DNA of 64,000 nucleotides from Styela clava (taxonomy: Eukaryota > Chordata > Ascidiacea > Stolidobranchia > Styelidae), in the NCBI RefSeq assembly GCF_964204865.1, contig NC_135255.1, positions 18,815,135-18,879,134 on the forward strand. The letters run 5' to 3'. The notes under the pieces were generated by a model. It searched no databases. It was given only the letters and a program-made list of their open reading frames with translations, and had not been told where the DNA came from. A program made the translations under genes and the position numbers. Below are positions 1 to 13,124 of this stretch, in pieces. The number at the start of each line of letters is the position of its first letter. The first letter of the stretch is position 1.

Positions 1-45
1 TATTCAAAATTTATGAACGGGTATTCATGGGAAAAAAAATTAAAT

Positions 46-192
46 CTGGGTGGTCCGAACCTTGGCATGGGGTCCACATAAATAATAAAAACGCCATTGA
101 TGTAACATAGCAATAAGCTGATTAGAACGGTAACTTCTCACTTTTTAATACATTTAAAGTAATGAAACTTGCAGTATTCTGATCACTTTGAA
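46..192. repeat. direct repeat, copy 1
   Basis: The end of this segment (gctgattagaacggtaactt, then cagtattctgatcactttg) is nearly repeated at 950-1098. The two copies lie about 900 bases apart in the same orientation. They could be the ends or internal duplicates of one old mobile element; I cannot assign a family. Confidence 0.55.
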
Positions 193-949
193 AAAAATGC
201 CATGGTTTTATATACAAACAGGCACCACCTGTCCAGTGCACAATTTGGTTTCTGAGAGACTAACTACCTTCTATGCTTTTGTTTCGGCGGATCCATATAC
301 ATATACTGCAAGGATGCTATAGCAAGAGAACAAGACCCTTGAATCACTCTATTAACTGTATGTCACAAAAAAAGATGAGTCCTTTTAGTTACAAAGCGCC
401 CTTTTTTCTTTTCACTCCTTCCATTTAGCAGCCTATTGACTGAGTTTATTTAGCTTTTTTGTTCTTAGATGCTATTTCTCATGATTTATTGGCATTATAT
501 TATGGCTGAATCATGTTAAATAGTTTGTAAATTTTTTTAATTTGCGTAATCGTTTTGAATTTTGTATTATTCTTTGCTTTGTATTTTTTCTGTATCGATT
601 TAGCTCATTATTCTGTGATCAAGTTTTCACCCGCATTATTATTCTAATATTCTTTTCCTACGATTTCCACTTTGTTAAATTTACCTCCGTCCTGCCGTTT
701 CCATTCAAAAATTTTAGCGATGTTCATGAACAAAATTTGAAATTCCTTTCATGGAGTTTCTACTTACAACATAGATAGATAATGATTTATTTCCGATACA
801 AGTACATAATACAATAAGCATGAGCAAATAACAATAAGCATAAAAATGTATACGGATCGATGGACAAGCAGGCACGGCACAACATTTTCTTTATTCATTC
901 TTCTGTTTGTTGTATCAACATCTGAACTTTAGTCATTGAGTTTATATCT

Positions 950-1098
950 GAGTGGTCCAAACTCTGGCACATAGGCCGCCCCGCCCTTATGCCAAATAAA
1001 GCCACCGATACAACATAACAATAGGCTGATCAGAAAGGCAACTTCTCACTTTTTATTACATATAAAGTAATGAAACTTGCAGTATTCTGATCACTTTT
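950..1098. repeat. direct repeat, copy 2
   Basis: This is the second copy of the segment at 46-192. It starts with a 'ggtccaaactctggc' motif like that at the start of copy 1 and ends 'cagtattctgatcactttt'. Divergence is moderate, so the duplication is not recent. Confidence 0.55.
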
Positions 1099-1300
1099 GA
1101 GTTTCTCCGACTGCAGCCCGCAAGGCTGTCTCAAATTTTTTTTCTCTGGTCCAATCTCTCATTCTTGGACCACCCTGATTTATATTATATTTTATTACAA
1201 CTGTATTGTACTGCTATATTCCATAAAAATCAAAAAAAAAATTACTGAATACCTTTTGAGAGTAGTGTACATTTATTTAGTGGAGTAGTAGAATACAATT

Positions 1301-1697
1301 AGGGCTTCCCAAACTGAGGGTCGCGACCCTGCAGAGGAGACGCGCAACAAACTGTGAATATTAGTTCGGGGACTGTCTGTGTTAGCCAAGTGAATATACC
1401 CCCGTGCCCATAGGTTTAAGTTCCTTTACACAACTTGATGTAAAGTAGGCAAACAAAATTTCTCCATACTGGTTCATCTGGAGAACTCTAAGTACACCTT
1501 TGATTCGAAACACAAGTATTAAAAACATAAATCTTCCATTTTCTATAGAAATACAAGGATCAAAGAAGCGGTGCACTTGTATAGGAATGTGACTTTGATT
1601 GTGAGATTCGAGAAGCGGCGCGCTTGTTTAGCATTTCAATGTGAACAGGGGTCATGGAAAATTTTAACATATTGGAAGGGGTTGTGAGCCCAAAAAT
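1301..1697. mobile_element. hAT-like non-autonomous element
   Basis: The left end reads 'agggcttcccaaactgaggg' followed by a 'tcgcgaccct' palindrome. The right end reads 'tttaggaagctctg', an imperfect inverse of the left. The 'gggtcgcgaccc' block next to the terminus is typical of hAT MITEs. I did not find a convincing 8-bp target duplication. Confidence 0.45.
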
Positions 1698-2564
1698 TTA
1701 GGAAGCTCTGATCTATAGTATATATTATAGATTAACAATTATATAGTAAGTGTTTATAAATAACCGTTACAATTTCAGAAGCTAGTTTTTATTATATAAA
1801 TAAATGGTGTGCTGTGTCCCCGCCTAAAACAATTAAAAATTTTGCCCGATTTCATAGTAATAACAATTGTAAGGATAAATGAGAACTACTGTGAGAACTA
1901 TAACTTTCCTGATAATGGCCATAATAAAGAGCAGGGGTGGGATCAGGGCCAAAAAATGTGCCCGCCCACATGTAAGTATGACGTAAAGAGTTACAGAAGC
2001 AACAGTGAAAAACAATAAACCTCGTGCCAAAACTAAATTTAACCGGAATTTCAACAAATTCCTTGATCTATTTTCAACTTAAACATCAAAAATATTTACA
2101 TAGCCATAGTTTATAAATGGCCATTTCTTTTTTCAGGAAAACTTGCTCAAAAATCAAAGTTTGCTGGGACCACGATACCAAATGCTTGAGTAACAAATAA
2201 GTCAAAAGTTAGTAAATGAAATAAGTAGAAAACCTTTGTTTAAAAATAAGTTGTTGATCGTACATTGAATGAAACAAAAGAAGGAATAATGAATAAATAA
2301 GAGCATATAAAGAGGGTCAATTAATATTGCATGTGATTTATTGTCACCATGTTTCAGATAACTAAAGACATTTGGAGAATCATTTTGAGCGGAGTTCCTA
2401 GTTTTATATTTTCACAATCAATCATTATTTATACCGAAATTTTACTCAGTTTGGGACCAGACTCAGTACATGAAGAATAGATGAGGTGGGAGGTTGTGCA
2501 CCATTATTTATATCCTTTTTCTTGATAACAGAGCTTACGGACATTTAGCAGCATTTTAAAGTCA

Positions 2565-2897
2565 TTAATCTGATACTATTAGTAGTGAATTTGCCGATAC
2601 TAATAAATCAATACTATGTTTAAGATCAATGACATTAAACAACATGATGCGCAACTCCGGCATTTTTGTCCGAAGATCGTATTCGATAGCACGCTCCAAT
2701 GCACATACTTGACGAGACGAAAACGAGCGGATGTGTGCTGCTTTCAAGGCGTAGCACGAATGGTGTTCGTGCCTGCTTTGACAGTTGTTGTCGATTTTAA
2801 TGATATTTTTGAAAGTTGGGGTAAAAAGAAATCGGTAAAAGGTAAGGTGAATACTATTGTTGTATATCACACCCGGGCATCGCACTGTTAAGTACAT
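2565..2897. repeat. dispersed repeat fragment, second copy near 6240-6440
   Basis: The reverse complement of about 2640-2740 shares 'tatgtgcattggagcgt' and 'catcatgttgtttaatgtcattg'-type sequence with 6320-6440. The two copies are inverted relative to each other. Both strands are open for about 100 codons in this copy, but the second copy is interrupted, so I read this as a decayed mobile-element fragment and not a gene. Confidence 0.4.
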
Positions 2898-3963
2898 GTG
2901 GGAAAGCCAGCCTTTGTCAAATACTACGAAGTTATTAATTCAGTACGGTACGTAGTTGCCCATTTGCCGAAATTACATATTTACTTACTCCTTATGGTTT
3001 CAAATAGTTCATGCACCTCCAGTTAGATTTTTTTAATCAGTGAGGATATATACTCAATGTTGATTGCTGCTCACTGTAACATACTATTACGCATTCACTT
3101 TTATTTGCGTATTGAATCAAAGTGTTAACAAGTTCACCTAACATTTCACTCATACCGGTCTATATTGTATAGTCTGATTTCTCAAGTATTTGGAGCCACG
3201 AATGCTTGTAATTTTCTGACTAAACCCTTTTATTAGTTGGTTTATTTTCCAAAATTCAGTAAAATATTTTTTAAATAAAACACGAGATATTGGATTTATT
3301 AGCTTTTCCATTCTGAATCATATAGACTGCTTTATTTATTCTTAACGAAAATTAATAAATCTCCTCTCTTTCTTCAGATGTGAAAGTTGTGGACAAACCT
3401 GTCTAAGCATTGTGAGACTCTTGCAGCACAAGAGGCAATAGCAGAAATAGTAAGTATATCAATCAAGAAATTAAGCCGACATAAAGCAAAACTTTCAACT
3501 ATTCGTCTAATCTCAATTTCCTATTATTTATTCACAGGACAACTATAGCAGACGGGGAGATATCAGAAGTCTGGCGACATATCAGTGACAGTGTGATTTC
3601 AAGAAATATAATGCAATTGAAAATAGAAAATTGCAATAGAAAAACAACCTATGGAGGCATGCAAAGACATTTGACCCTCCGGTAGAGTTGTGTATGGCCC
3701 CCACATCCTGCAGGGCTTGAGGAAAATAACTAAAAATTCCAAAGCGTAAGATTGCATAAGCGGTCTTATTTGTAAAAAGGCACAAAGCACGTCAGGCATA
3801 CTTAAACAGCTTTGGAAATGAGGATTACGGGTACCTCACTGCACCTGTGTTATATTTGGTTCATCAACTTTTGGTAGTACTATAGAAGAAATTCCGGAAG
3901 GGGTATAATCATCATTCATGATAAAATACTATCATATATTTTTTGAACAACTTCAATCTAGAC

Positions 3964-5134
3964 CAGGGATCTCAAACTCGCGGCCCCAGAGAACTTCCAG
4001 TGCGGCTCTCGAACGCTTAACAATAATTGTAATAGTATTTTGGAAGTTTTTTTTTTATCTATAAACCTTCTAAAGTGAAATTGATTATTCACACAGAAAA
4101 CAATTTACTGAAAGTAGTTTTGGAATATTAATTTTTTTTGTCCACATTTTGACCCAATTAAGAATACACATCAAGCTAGCAAAAGAATACTTGAATAAAA
4201 CACTTGAGTAATTAAATTAAACGCAAAGTACACGAAGAAGGTGGCATTTTCGAAGAAAATGGGAGTTGTAACATTTCTGCTCTTCACAAAATTCTGAAGC
4301 ACATTGTTTAATTTGTCATATTTCCATCAATACAATCAAAAAACACAATAAGCTCAGCAGTCAATATGACAAATTCGAAGACCAACTTCGAACAGAAAAT
4401 TTCCATGTGTTTGTATATTAATATAATTATACAACGACTTAGTTACTAAAAATCAATATCAATAATAATTCAAGCAATCCTATGCCACGCAATGTAGTGC
4501 GAAATGTCTTGTCGAAAAAATCTGTCATTTGTTTTTTTACTGATCTATACATGAAATGATAAAAGTAACTTTTTTGCATTACTGGAATTGATTAAACATT
4601 CGTAAAGATCCAGATAAACCCATGATCATGTGGCCTCGTTAGTTAGAGTTGGTACTATAAAATCATTTCAGACTGGCCTTAGTATGCTGGTGACACAAAA
4701 AAGATGCCAAACGCCAGGACGAATGTAATTATTAAAACATTGAGTTTATACTGTAGTATTTTTGTTAATTTTAGGTTCATATATTTAGATTAAGTTATTT
4801 TTAGTGTATGTATTATTCTTTCCTTATTCAAAGCTTGTTCAAAAACGATTTTGATGGTTGTACATAGAATTTTACGATTTTTTATAATAAATACTGTAAC
4901 TTGCAAATGTTGCAATAATAGTGGAATGCAAATATTAATATGTAATTGCATTTGAAATTGAAGAAAATAATAAAACTTAATCCAACTGTTTAGTTGCATC
5001 ACAATATATGTCACAAACTAAAACTATCTTAAAAATATCTTTTAAGTATACATTATCAAAAACTGTTTGCGGCTCTTTTTACAATTTTCAAAATGCAATG
5101 CGGCTCTCGAAAATCCATGAGTTTGACACCACTG
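3964..5134. mobile_element. hAT-like element, about 1.17 kb
   Basis: The left end 'cagggatctcaaactcgcgg' and the right end 'catgagtttgacaccactg' are imperfect terminal inverted repeats, and both flanks carry the same subterminal 'tgcggctctcgaa' motif in the same orientation. The left flank 'atctagac' partly matches the right flank 'atctattc'. The interior has no transposase frame. Confidence 0.6.
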
Positions 5135-6700
5135 ATCTATTCTAGACGATTCAAGCATTGCTTTGGGAAATTATATCACTTCAATTAAATTGAAATAATC
5201 TCGCTATATTAAATACAAAATCGTTGCTATCATAAAGGTAAACCAATTCAGCCACTCGAAATATATTGGCCTTCATAAAGCAATGGAGGCAAAATTGAGA
5301 GATCATGAGCTATGAACATTTGTTCTTTTCTTCGTCTTGAACTTTCCATACTCCACAGCCCCTATTAATTTTTTTTAATTTTAATTACCATGTGATGGTC
5401 ATACATATCTTTAACTTGTATTTTCTGTCATGATGTATTATCTCAATGTGCCAAACTATTAATTTGTGTGCATATTTTGCTTCCAGATGACATAAATGTA
5501 TTGTCATGTTTATTACCTCAGCTTGGAGTATTGACAAGAAAAAGGTGCCAGTAAATTAGGTAAAAAAATTTTCAACTCATTGTTATAATCAGAATTCACA
5601 ATCAATAGGAATTATAAACAGCCAACAATCAGTGAGAATTATATTCGAAATCCCTCAGAATAAATTTGTCTAAAATCGGAGGAAGGCAAAAAATATAGGT
5701 AGTTTCCATTCACACAAGCATTTCAAGAAGACTTGCTCGAGCCAAACTAAATGAGCATCGTCAGGTGATCGGTAAGGCTGCAAGTTGAATTCAGCCCTGC
5801 AACCTCCTGCATAGAAGATAATATTAATTAGTGGGCTATGAGCTAAATTCCTAAATTTAAACAAACCTATCTACGATGCATTATGTACCAGCAATGTTAC
5901 CTACGATTAACTGAATATGTAATATGTCTAATAAATTCACCTACAAAAGCAAGTTCGATAGGTGCAAACTTTGTGTTATGGAATTGTATCGCAGCACAGT
6001 TTTGTATGACACCCTCTTTAAATGAAATTTCAATGATTAAGCGCAAACATTAAAATTACTAACTTTGAACTTTGTCATTATCTGCAAAATGTTCCACACA
6101 AATCTTTCCGCTATCGCGTTTGTAATCTTCTCTGATAAAAAAAAAACGTCTATGATGTCCAGAATTGCTCTTTACAGCTTGCCTGTTATTCCAGCTTTCC
6201 AAGTAAGCAAAACTTCTTAGATATAGAGATTATTTTGTTTCGTTACAGGCGCAAAAAGGCGGTTACTACACGTAAAAAAGACGCCCAGTAGCAAAAGCGA
6301 GCGGAAAACGGACGCGAAAGGCGACGAGAAATATGTGCATTGGAGCGTATCATGAAATACAATGTTTTGCCTGTAGTCTTATGGAGTGACGTCAGAGTTG
6401 CCTATCATGTTGTTTAATGTCATTGTTAAGATCAATAGTATATTTAAGGAAAATTGAACCTGAAGACAATATAGAATATAGATGATTGTCAAATTGACTG
6501 CGCCTGTGTATCGCTGATTATACGATTCATTTAACCTTTCGCGACCCCTCGTCAACTGCAACAAGCCCACATTTGTTATTTGTGACATGTATTTTATTTA
6601 TTATTTCATATCCGCATTTTTTTTTTTTTTTGCATGGCGAAAATGAATATCTGAATCTCGTTCTTATACATGACAGGCGATGAATATCTTGATTTAAGTT
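5135..6700. other. no gene seen
   Basis: The stretch is AT-rich sequence with short spurious frames. The only recognisable content is the inverted copy of the 2565-2897 repeat near 6240-6440. Confidence 0.4.
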
Positions 6701-6739
6701 TAAAGTTATGATCACGTAAAAATAGTTAACTGAAAGTAA

Positions 6740-7265
6740 ACTATGATTTACACTTCCTTGTGATCGCCAACTTGCGAATACACTACCGGTACCAAAACAC
6801 CATCAAATACATTGCAACGGTAAAATGTCATTGAGGCGTTACACCTCAGTGTAAAATGTAGAATAATCTTCCTGGGGTCAAAGGTCGAAAACTTCCATCC
6901 TACTAAAAATACCCAAAACCATTAACTTGCCATAATATTTTTATATCAGTCATCCAAACAACATTTTTCCTTCGATAAAATTAAACTCTGCAAGTTTGAC
7001 ATGGTGATGATGACAATAATGTGCAAAGCCTAGTTGTGAGAGGTCGTTTTTTTGGACCGCATATTTCTCGCCCATTTTCCATTTTAGCAAGGTCTGTTTT
7101 TGTGAGTAAATATATAATTAATAATTAGTTACAAAAGGTTTTTAATTTTGAAAAACTCGTTTATCGTAAATCACTTTCCGAAGTTAGTGATTATGACGTT
7201 AAAGGTTGCAGGGGAAGTACCGAACGAGCTTAACGGGGGACTAGGCCGGTGGCTTTGCGCTTCAG
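6740..7265. repeat. long dispersed repeat, inverted partner at 37885-38400
   Basis: Most of this segment recurs in reverse complement at about 37885-38400. Shared blocks include 'gggtcaaaggtcg', 'catccaaacaacatttttc', 'tttttttggaccgcatattt' and 'ggctttgcgcttcagct'. No long reading frame is present. It may be a non-autonomous transposon of unknown family. Confidence 0.7.
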
Positions 7266-7299
7266 CTGGTCAATCAATCATTTATTGGTAAAATATAAG

Positions 7300-7660
7300 A
7301 TTTACATAATCATCTATAGGGAGAGAAAGTCGATAAAATGGTTAATCGTATGTCACACCACAGCCTCTCGTCTGGTTTCCAAATACCAATCCATGCCGGG
7401 TAACGTACCGTTATGAGATAGTTACGGTACCGGTAGCCAGTTATTTTTTCCGGAAGCATGGACTTGATGGTGTGGTGCTAAGCGTCGTTAGGAATACGAC
7501 ACATTCGACATGGACTGGTAGTCGGACAATGGCTGTACCGTTATAATAGTTTGCCTTATGATTAAGCCGTATTTTCGGCAGTTTTCTCCTCCCGTAAGCC
7601 GTATTATCGGATTTCCTCTCCTCCGGGATAAATATGTACCATCTGCTACGGAGAGAAGAA
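7300..7660. mobile_element. SINE-derived fragments
   Basis: Pieces of the local tRNA-derived SINE are present: 'cctctcgtctggttt', 'ggaagcatggacttgatgg' and 'cggatttcctctcctccggg'. The order is broken, so two fragments appear to be joined. Confidence 0.5.
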
Positions 7661-8109
7661 AGATTAAACAATTTGACATATAGCACAGTTCATAGATTTC
7701 AAGAATATCCCACACGATAAGACATCAATTATAACAAACTTTGCACCTTTTTTTTTTATATCTGTCCACTACTTTGACTAACTATCAACACTCACTCAAT
7801 CATGATTGGTATCTTGAGACTCCGTAAATAGGTTTGTTTGTGTTGACAATGCGTTTGCTGAGACAAGTTCAAATTCTGTTTTTCCATATTGTTGCGGACC
7901 CCCGGTACAGTTATCACGGACCCCCTGGGGTCCGCCGAGCCCAGTTTGGAAAACCGTGATATAGATGACTCGAGTTATTTTAAGAAGATTCAACAAATCT
8001 GCCATGCTAGGGAATGCCGAGCCAAAAAGATCGATCACAATCTTTTCATATTGTTGCGAACCCCCATGACAGTTATCAATCTTATGACTCGAGGTTTGGG
8101 GATTTAGGA

Positions 8110-8333
8110 GGTGTGGCTCATTGTGCTAAGCATTAGGAATATGCTGCCACCACACCTCTGATTACTCTGCGTGGGTTCGCTGGCTCGAATCCCATGCAGG
8201 GATGGTTATCTGCGAGAGGATTGCTGGACTTCTCGCAGCCGTTGGGTGGTTCACGTATGCGCTTTACGTTACGTCTTCCTTCACCATCAAGTCCATGCTT
8301 CCGAAAACAAATAATTAACTAATCCCATACCCC
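8110..8333 (+). mobile_element. tRNA-derived SINE
   Basis: The head resembles a tRNA gene. It has an A-box-like 'tggctcattgtgctaag' and a B-box-like 'ggctcgaatcccatgc'. The body 'accatcaagtccatgcttcc' followed by 'ctaatcccatacc' is shared with many copies in the window. The head is at the low-coordinate end, so it reads on the plus strand. Confidence 0.7.
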
Positions 8334-8341
8334 AAACCTAA

Positions 8342-9070
8342 CAGGGTGTTTAAATATATTGTGGCTGCTTTTCGAAATGAAAGCATGAAGTTGTAGAAAA
8401 TGGTAATTCAGCCTGCAGCTGCCAATTTCAGTCCAAACTCAAATATTTCCCCTGATTTTCATGTCATAGGACAGGTATTTCTTAATTATTCCAGAGTCAG
8501 GAAAGTCTATAAGGCAGCGTAATCATGTGTGAATCATACCATTTCAGTTATCAGGCCACGTACGGTATGGGAATAGATAACTAGATATAAGCTATAATCA
8601 CAAAGTCGGGGTCTCCTGAAATACATGCTGCAAGTACTTCTAATTGGCCTGACTCGACAATTTTTGCATATGTCATTCCTAACCCCCACTTGAATATGTC
8701 ATCCGAAGTCGCATTGACGTAATACTGCCTTCTGAAGGATGGTCGCCCGAACAATCATTCCAAATTGAGCAAGCTATTTCTCTCGTTTTCTCGTCGATAT
8801 GAGCGAGATCGCCGATGTCAGTGAGTTCATTACAGTCGGCACAAATGGCATTTCAGAGGATCGTGGCTATACTTTAGCAAGCTCCATGACGCAATTGTGA
8901 CGTCGCAGTGATGTCATTTGTGGGTGACTAACTCAGGTGGGGGTTAGGAATATTATACTAGTAAAATCGTTGTGCTACGCCCCACTAGAAGTATCTAAGG
9001 GCGCATACTTCAGGAGACCCCACAGTTGGTATGTGTATCATCCTATGAAGGCAAAAATTCTAACAATTTT
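8342..9070. repeat. dispersed repeat interrupted by a TIR element
   Basis: The segments 8342-8608 and 9022-9070 match 12119-12400 ('gtgtttaaatatattgtggct', 'gcagcgtaatcat', 'gggaatagataactagatat', 'agttggtatgtgta'). The copy at 12.1 kb lacks the element at 8609-9021 and so represents the empty site. Confidence 0.65.
8609..9021. mobile_element. TIR element (MITE) inserted in a repeat
   Basis: The ends are inverted: left 'ggggtctcctgaaatacatg', right '...catacttcaggagacccc'. A paralogous repeat at about 12350 continues straight across the insertion point. Subterminal 'cctaacccccactt' and 'ggtgggggttagg' are also inverted. The target duplication is unclear. Confidence 0.65.
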
Positions 9071-9275
9071 ATCAATTACCCCCAGTCTGTATTTAAGTCC
9101 TGTAAGCACACACAGGGTAATCAGTGCTTTCTAGCACAATACACGCCGACCACATAACCTTTATCATTAGGTGGTTCACGTAACTGCTGGTAAATTACGG
9201 ATTCTTCTACCATCAAGTCCATGAATCTGAAAACAAATGCCCGGCTAACTAATCCCATACCTGGCATGTACTGAT

Positions 9276-9405
9276 AACCAGATGGGAAGCGTGGTTCGAT
9301 GAAGCCATCTTACTGACTCTCCCCTCAGGATAAATATGTTAACCAGATGGGAAGCGTGGTTCGATGAAGCCATCTTACTGACTCTCCCCTCAGGATAAAT
9401 ATGTT
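9276..9405. repeat. 65-bp tandem duplication inside a SINE tail
   Basis: The unit starting 'aaccagatgggaagcgtgg' and ending 'ggataaatatgtt' occurs twice in direct succession, at 9276-9340 and 9341-9405, apparently without differences. This indicates a very recent duplication in the 3' part of a SINE. Confidence 0.85.
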
Positions 9406-10057
9406 TATGATTTCCTGCCCTTCACGCCCGATTTCTGTTCCAAACACTCCAAATTCAATACAAAGTTTCTATTCTACATTGCATACGAAATAATATGAAT
9501 AGTTTTGTGTATAGAGAGTTTGATTTGAAAAGTGTAATACAGTTCATGATTCTAACAAAATACAGTATATCATAGTTTCTTCTGGTGGAAAATTAAAATT
9601 TTGCAATATGATAAACCTGATAATCCATATACCAGCAATAAAAATATAATAGAAAAAAGAAAGCAATATACAAAGTGAACTGCACTTGAACTTTTATGAG
9701 TTGCTAACTACTTGGTAATTCCAGCCAGAACAAGTATTTGTAGATATTTAAAATTAGGTAAAAACAATATGTTGGGTGAATCATTTTATTAATCACATTT
9801 GTCATTCAGACCATAATATGCTTCATACAACTCCTAAAAACTAAAACCAATGAAATTTACATATATATATATATATAACTTGAGAGACCTCATCCATTCC
9901 AAAGTTTTTTGCTATAATGCTGCTTTTTCAAAGCCTCCCTCCGAGAAAAGTGAGGAGGATATACGAAATAAAAATTACACCCGGGATAAGTTGAACTGAA
10001 TTTGCTTTACTGATATAATAAATCAAACAGATCTTTGGTAACAATTTGTGGCGCTAC

Positions 10058-10132
10058 AAAAGTATGCGTACCAATGTGGAGGTAACTAATTTTGTTCGCC
10101 TAACCTACACATACTACAGGAGTACCCAATTC
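10058..10132. mobile_element. short MITE of the 'agtatg...accaa' family
   Basis: The left end is 'gcgctacaaaagtatgcgta', and the right end 'cacatactacaggagtaccc' is its imperfect inverse. The inner 'gaggtaactaattttgttcg' is shared with the copy at 54126-54335. Confidence 0.5.
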
Positions 10133-10993
10133 GTAATACACCTTAGGTGGAGAACGTATGGCATTGACGATTAATGAGAAGTTTGGTTGACGATTAATGA
10201 GACGTATAACAAATACAGTGGAATAAAATTTCATAAGTCCAGAGTTTCCAGAAGAAAAACTTGAAATTTACATTTTAGGTAAAAACAACAGTGAATTTAT
10301 TTCAACATAAATATTCATTAAAACTTAAAAAAGGCAAGACTCTAAACGAAAACTCTGTAAAAAGGCTTTTACTTTTTGTTGTCTAGAACAGGGTTTACCA
10401 AACTTTTTTGGGCCGGGGACAGATAATGTTGCATTTACAACACAAACGGCATTAATGTGCACAATTTTTTTTGCTTTTCAAAGCAATTTGTGACGACTAT
10501 CTGAATGGAACAGCAGGAAGAAGACAAATTCGACAGAACGTAAAATTTAGGAAAAGACTATTTGCATAATGACGTGGGATTCAACTTGCTAAAAACTTAT
10601 AAAAATTACATAGATTCCACATAAAAAGCAACCAAATTTACAAACCATTTAAAAACCCTTTGGCAGTTACGCGAATAAAACAGATGAAATTTGAACAAAC
10701 GCGAAATTTCTAAATATTATTACTATAAAATCAAGCGAAATTTTTGGACACCCTGTATATAAATTCCCTTTTGCAATAAAAAAAATGTAAGGCTTTATGA
10801 ACAAACACCTTATATATGTGTGCTATATCATTTTTTGATTAACTTTCCTGATAATGAATGTAATATAAAATATTTCAATTTTGATGTTTGCACTTGGTAA
10901 TCAGATGACAGCAGGTTTGTTACCATCACATGCTAGTTTTTTACTGCTTTCTACATTTGATTATTCCCATGTTATTTTTATTGTATTTTTCGG

Positions 10994-11103
10994 CGCTTAT
11001 GAAGTATGTGTACCAAGATGACGCACAACCTGGCCCTAACCTGTTGTTACACATACTATGTTCAGGTTGTGCGACATATTAATGCACATACTTCTGGAGG
11101 TCC
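10994..11103. mobile_element. short MITE, 'gcgcacaacctg' family
   Basis: The left arm 'gaagtatgtgtaccaagatg' plus 'acgcacaacctg' is mirrored by the right arm 'caggttgtgcgac' and 'gcacatacttctgg'. The element is almost entirely a hairpin-forming inverted repeat. The same family recurs at least eight times in this window. Confidence 0.7.
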
Positions 11104-11215
11104 TATTTATCCATAATTCAAGCATCTATTTATTTACAATGTCTAAAAACTTTTTCGCCTGGAATCGTATTTGTTTATTTGCTATGTCTAATATGGAATC
11201 GAAATAAACTTATAT

Positions 11216-11836
11216 CAATTAAGACATGATGTTACTTCCAAGGGAGGTGTCCATCATAATCAATTTATGCGTCCTTCCTTGGAAATTCAGTGAGCAGTCA
11301 AAACAATTTCCCTACTTTTCATCGTATTTATAATGATTGATCACTCAATCTATACCTAATAAACAATTGTTGGTCACTGGTATTCAAAATATACTAAGGA
11401 AGAAATAGTTTTTTGGTGGGAAAACAGAGACCATTTTCAGATTGAAAAAGAATATATTTAGAACTTACAATTTATGGTTATAACAGTCTACAGACATTTT
11501 CCTGATTCCAGCTTACCGGTATTTAATACCAATTAAGACATGGTGTTATTTTCAAGAGGGGTGTCCACCCTAATCTATTTGTGTGTTTAAAAATGGTTCA
11601 CAAGGAGAATTTAATTATATCATTAGAAATTAAGTTCTCTGTAAATTCAGTGAATATTGAAAACATTATTTATCGTATTTATAATGGGTTGATCAATAAA
11701 TCTATGCCTAATAACCAATTGTTGGTCACTGGATTTCAAAATATACTGAAGGAAAAAATAGCTTTAGTATGGAAGAACAGAAACCATTTTTAGATTGAAA
11801 AAAGAATATATTTTAGAACTCACAATTTATGAGTAT
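11216..11836. repeat. diverged tandem duplication, about 310-bp unit
   Basis: Copies at about 11216-11478 and 11530-11836 share 'aattaagacatg', 'ggtgtccac/tc', 'caattgttggtcactgg' and 'gaatatattt(t)agaac'. The short frame inside the second copy is not maintained in the first, so I read no gene here. Confidence 0.65.
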
Positions 11837-12118
11837 TTAGAACAGACGTTTTGGGTCACGCCGTTGCTCTATTATTAACTCACACACGCATTGATTGAGA
11901 AATAAGGGTACCTAATAGGGGGGAAGATTTTGGATAATGTGGGATTAAATTTCTGCTTATGAGACATTTAGCCAACCCTCTATGCCAGGGTTTCTCAAAC
12001 AGCAGGGGGTCCACAATTATTTGAAAAGAGTCTGATCAATCTTCAATGATTGGTTATAAGCAACAATCCAGTTTGGGAAACCCTGCTCTACGCAATTTAT
12101 TTTTACTTTTCCATAAGT

Positions 12119-12440
12119 AACAGGGGTGTCCAAATATATTGTGGCTGGTTGTTTGCAACGAAATTCTCTATAAATAGAGATAATAATCAGCCACCAATTT
12201 CAGTCCAAACCCTCAAAAAATTTCACCTGATTTTAGGTATTTATTCCAGGGAGAGGAAAGTCTATGAGGCAGCGTAATCATTCGATGAATCATACCCTTT
12301 ATTTCGGTTATCAGCCCATGTAGGGTATGGGAATAGATAACTAGATATAAGTTATAATCATCCAGTTGGTATGTGTAACAACACCCTACGGCAAAAGTCC
12401 TAGCAATTTTACCAATTATCTGCGCAAAATACCCTAATTC
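12119..12440. repeat. dispersed repeat, empty-site copy
   Basis: This copy matches 8342-8608 plus 9022-9070 without the intervening element. The gap between 'tataatcatcc' and 'agttggtatgtg' shows where the MITE sits in the other copy. Confidence 0.6.
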
Positions 12441-13124
12441 ACAACTTAAATTCCACTCCATTCTATGTTTGAAAAAAACGTATTTATCGCATAGCCTAAC
12501 AATTTGCACACTCCACATCTATGAAGCTAGAATGAATGGAAAAAAATTAAAAAGGATGAAAATTTTATGAAAATAATATTGGCATAATGACAAGAGATTG
12601 AACTTCGTCATAAATAATTGTGAAAAAAAATACATTTAATGATTTACATAAAGATAAATCAAATATACAAGCTTTTTTAAATTATTTAAAAATACTTTAG
12701 CAGGTATATATGAAGTTAATAAAGCAGAAATAACAGAATAACAAGAATCTTTATAACAGAGAATAATTTTACTAATTTACATAAAAATTACAAACTTTTC
12801 AAAATTTCTCCAGCAGTTAGTTATAGTTAATGACAGCAGAAATTTTAGACAAAATAATAAGGATCTTTATCACCAAAAACATAAATTAGATTTGAACTAT
12901 CAGGTTTGTAGAGACAAAATTGTGATTAATTTGCAGGCTTCATGGTTGTGATAGGAGTCAATATCCCTAACAGAAAATCAAAAGAGTTAAAAGTCGAAAT
13001 TTTCAACAGAAACTCATGAAGAATGGAGCTGAATAATCATTCTCAATAGTTAATTGAGGAAATTCTACGAGTGCAGCATTTGGACAAAAGTTTTCTTAAC
13101 TTGAAGTCCGCTCAGAGTTCAGAG

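Larger units (their letters stand above)
1..2560. other. gene-free, repeat-rich stretch
   Basis: I see no reading frame with protein-like composition here. The stretch holds a diverged direct repeat (about 46-192 and 950-1098), an hAT-like element near 1301-1697 and a second hAT-type fragment near 1930-2070, recognised by 'ggtgggatcagggcc' and 'gtaagtatgacgtaaag', which recur at 13130-13215. Confidence 0.5.

Noticed and set aside
2616..2891. Frames of about 100 codons on both strands
   Set aside because: The segment is a dispersed repeat whose second copy near 6.3 kb is interrupted, so coding is not conserved.
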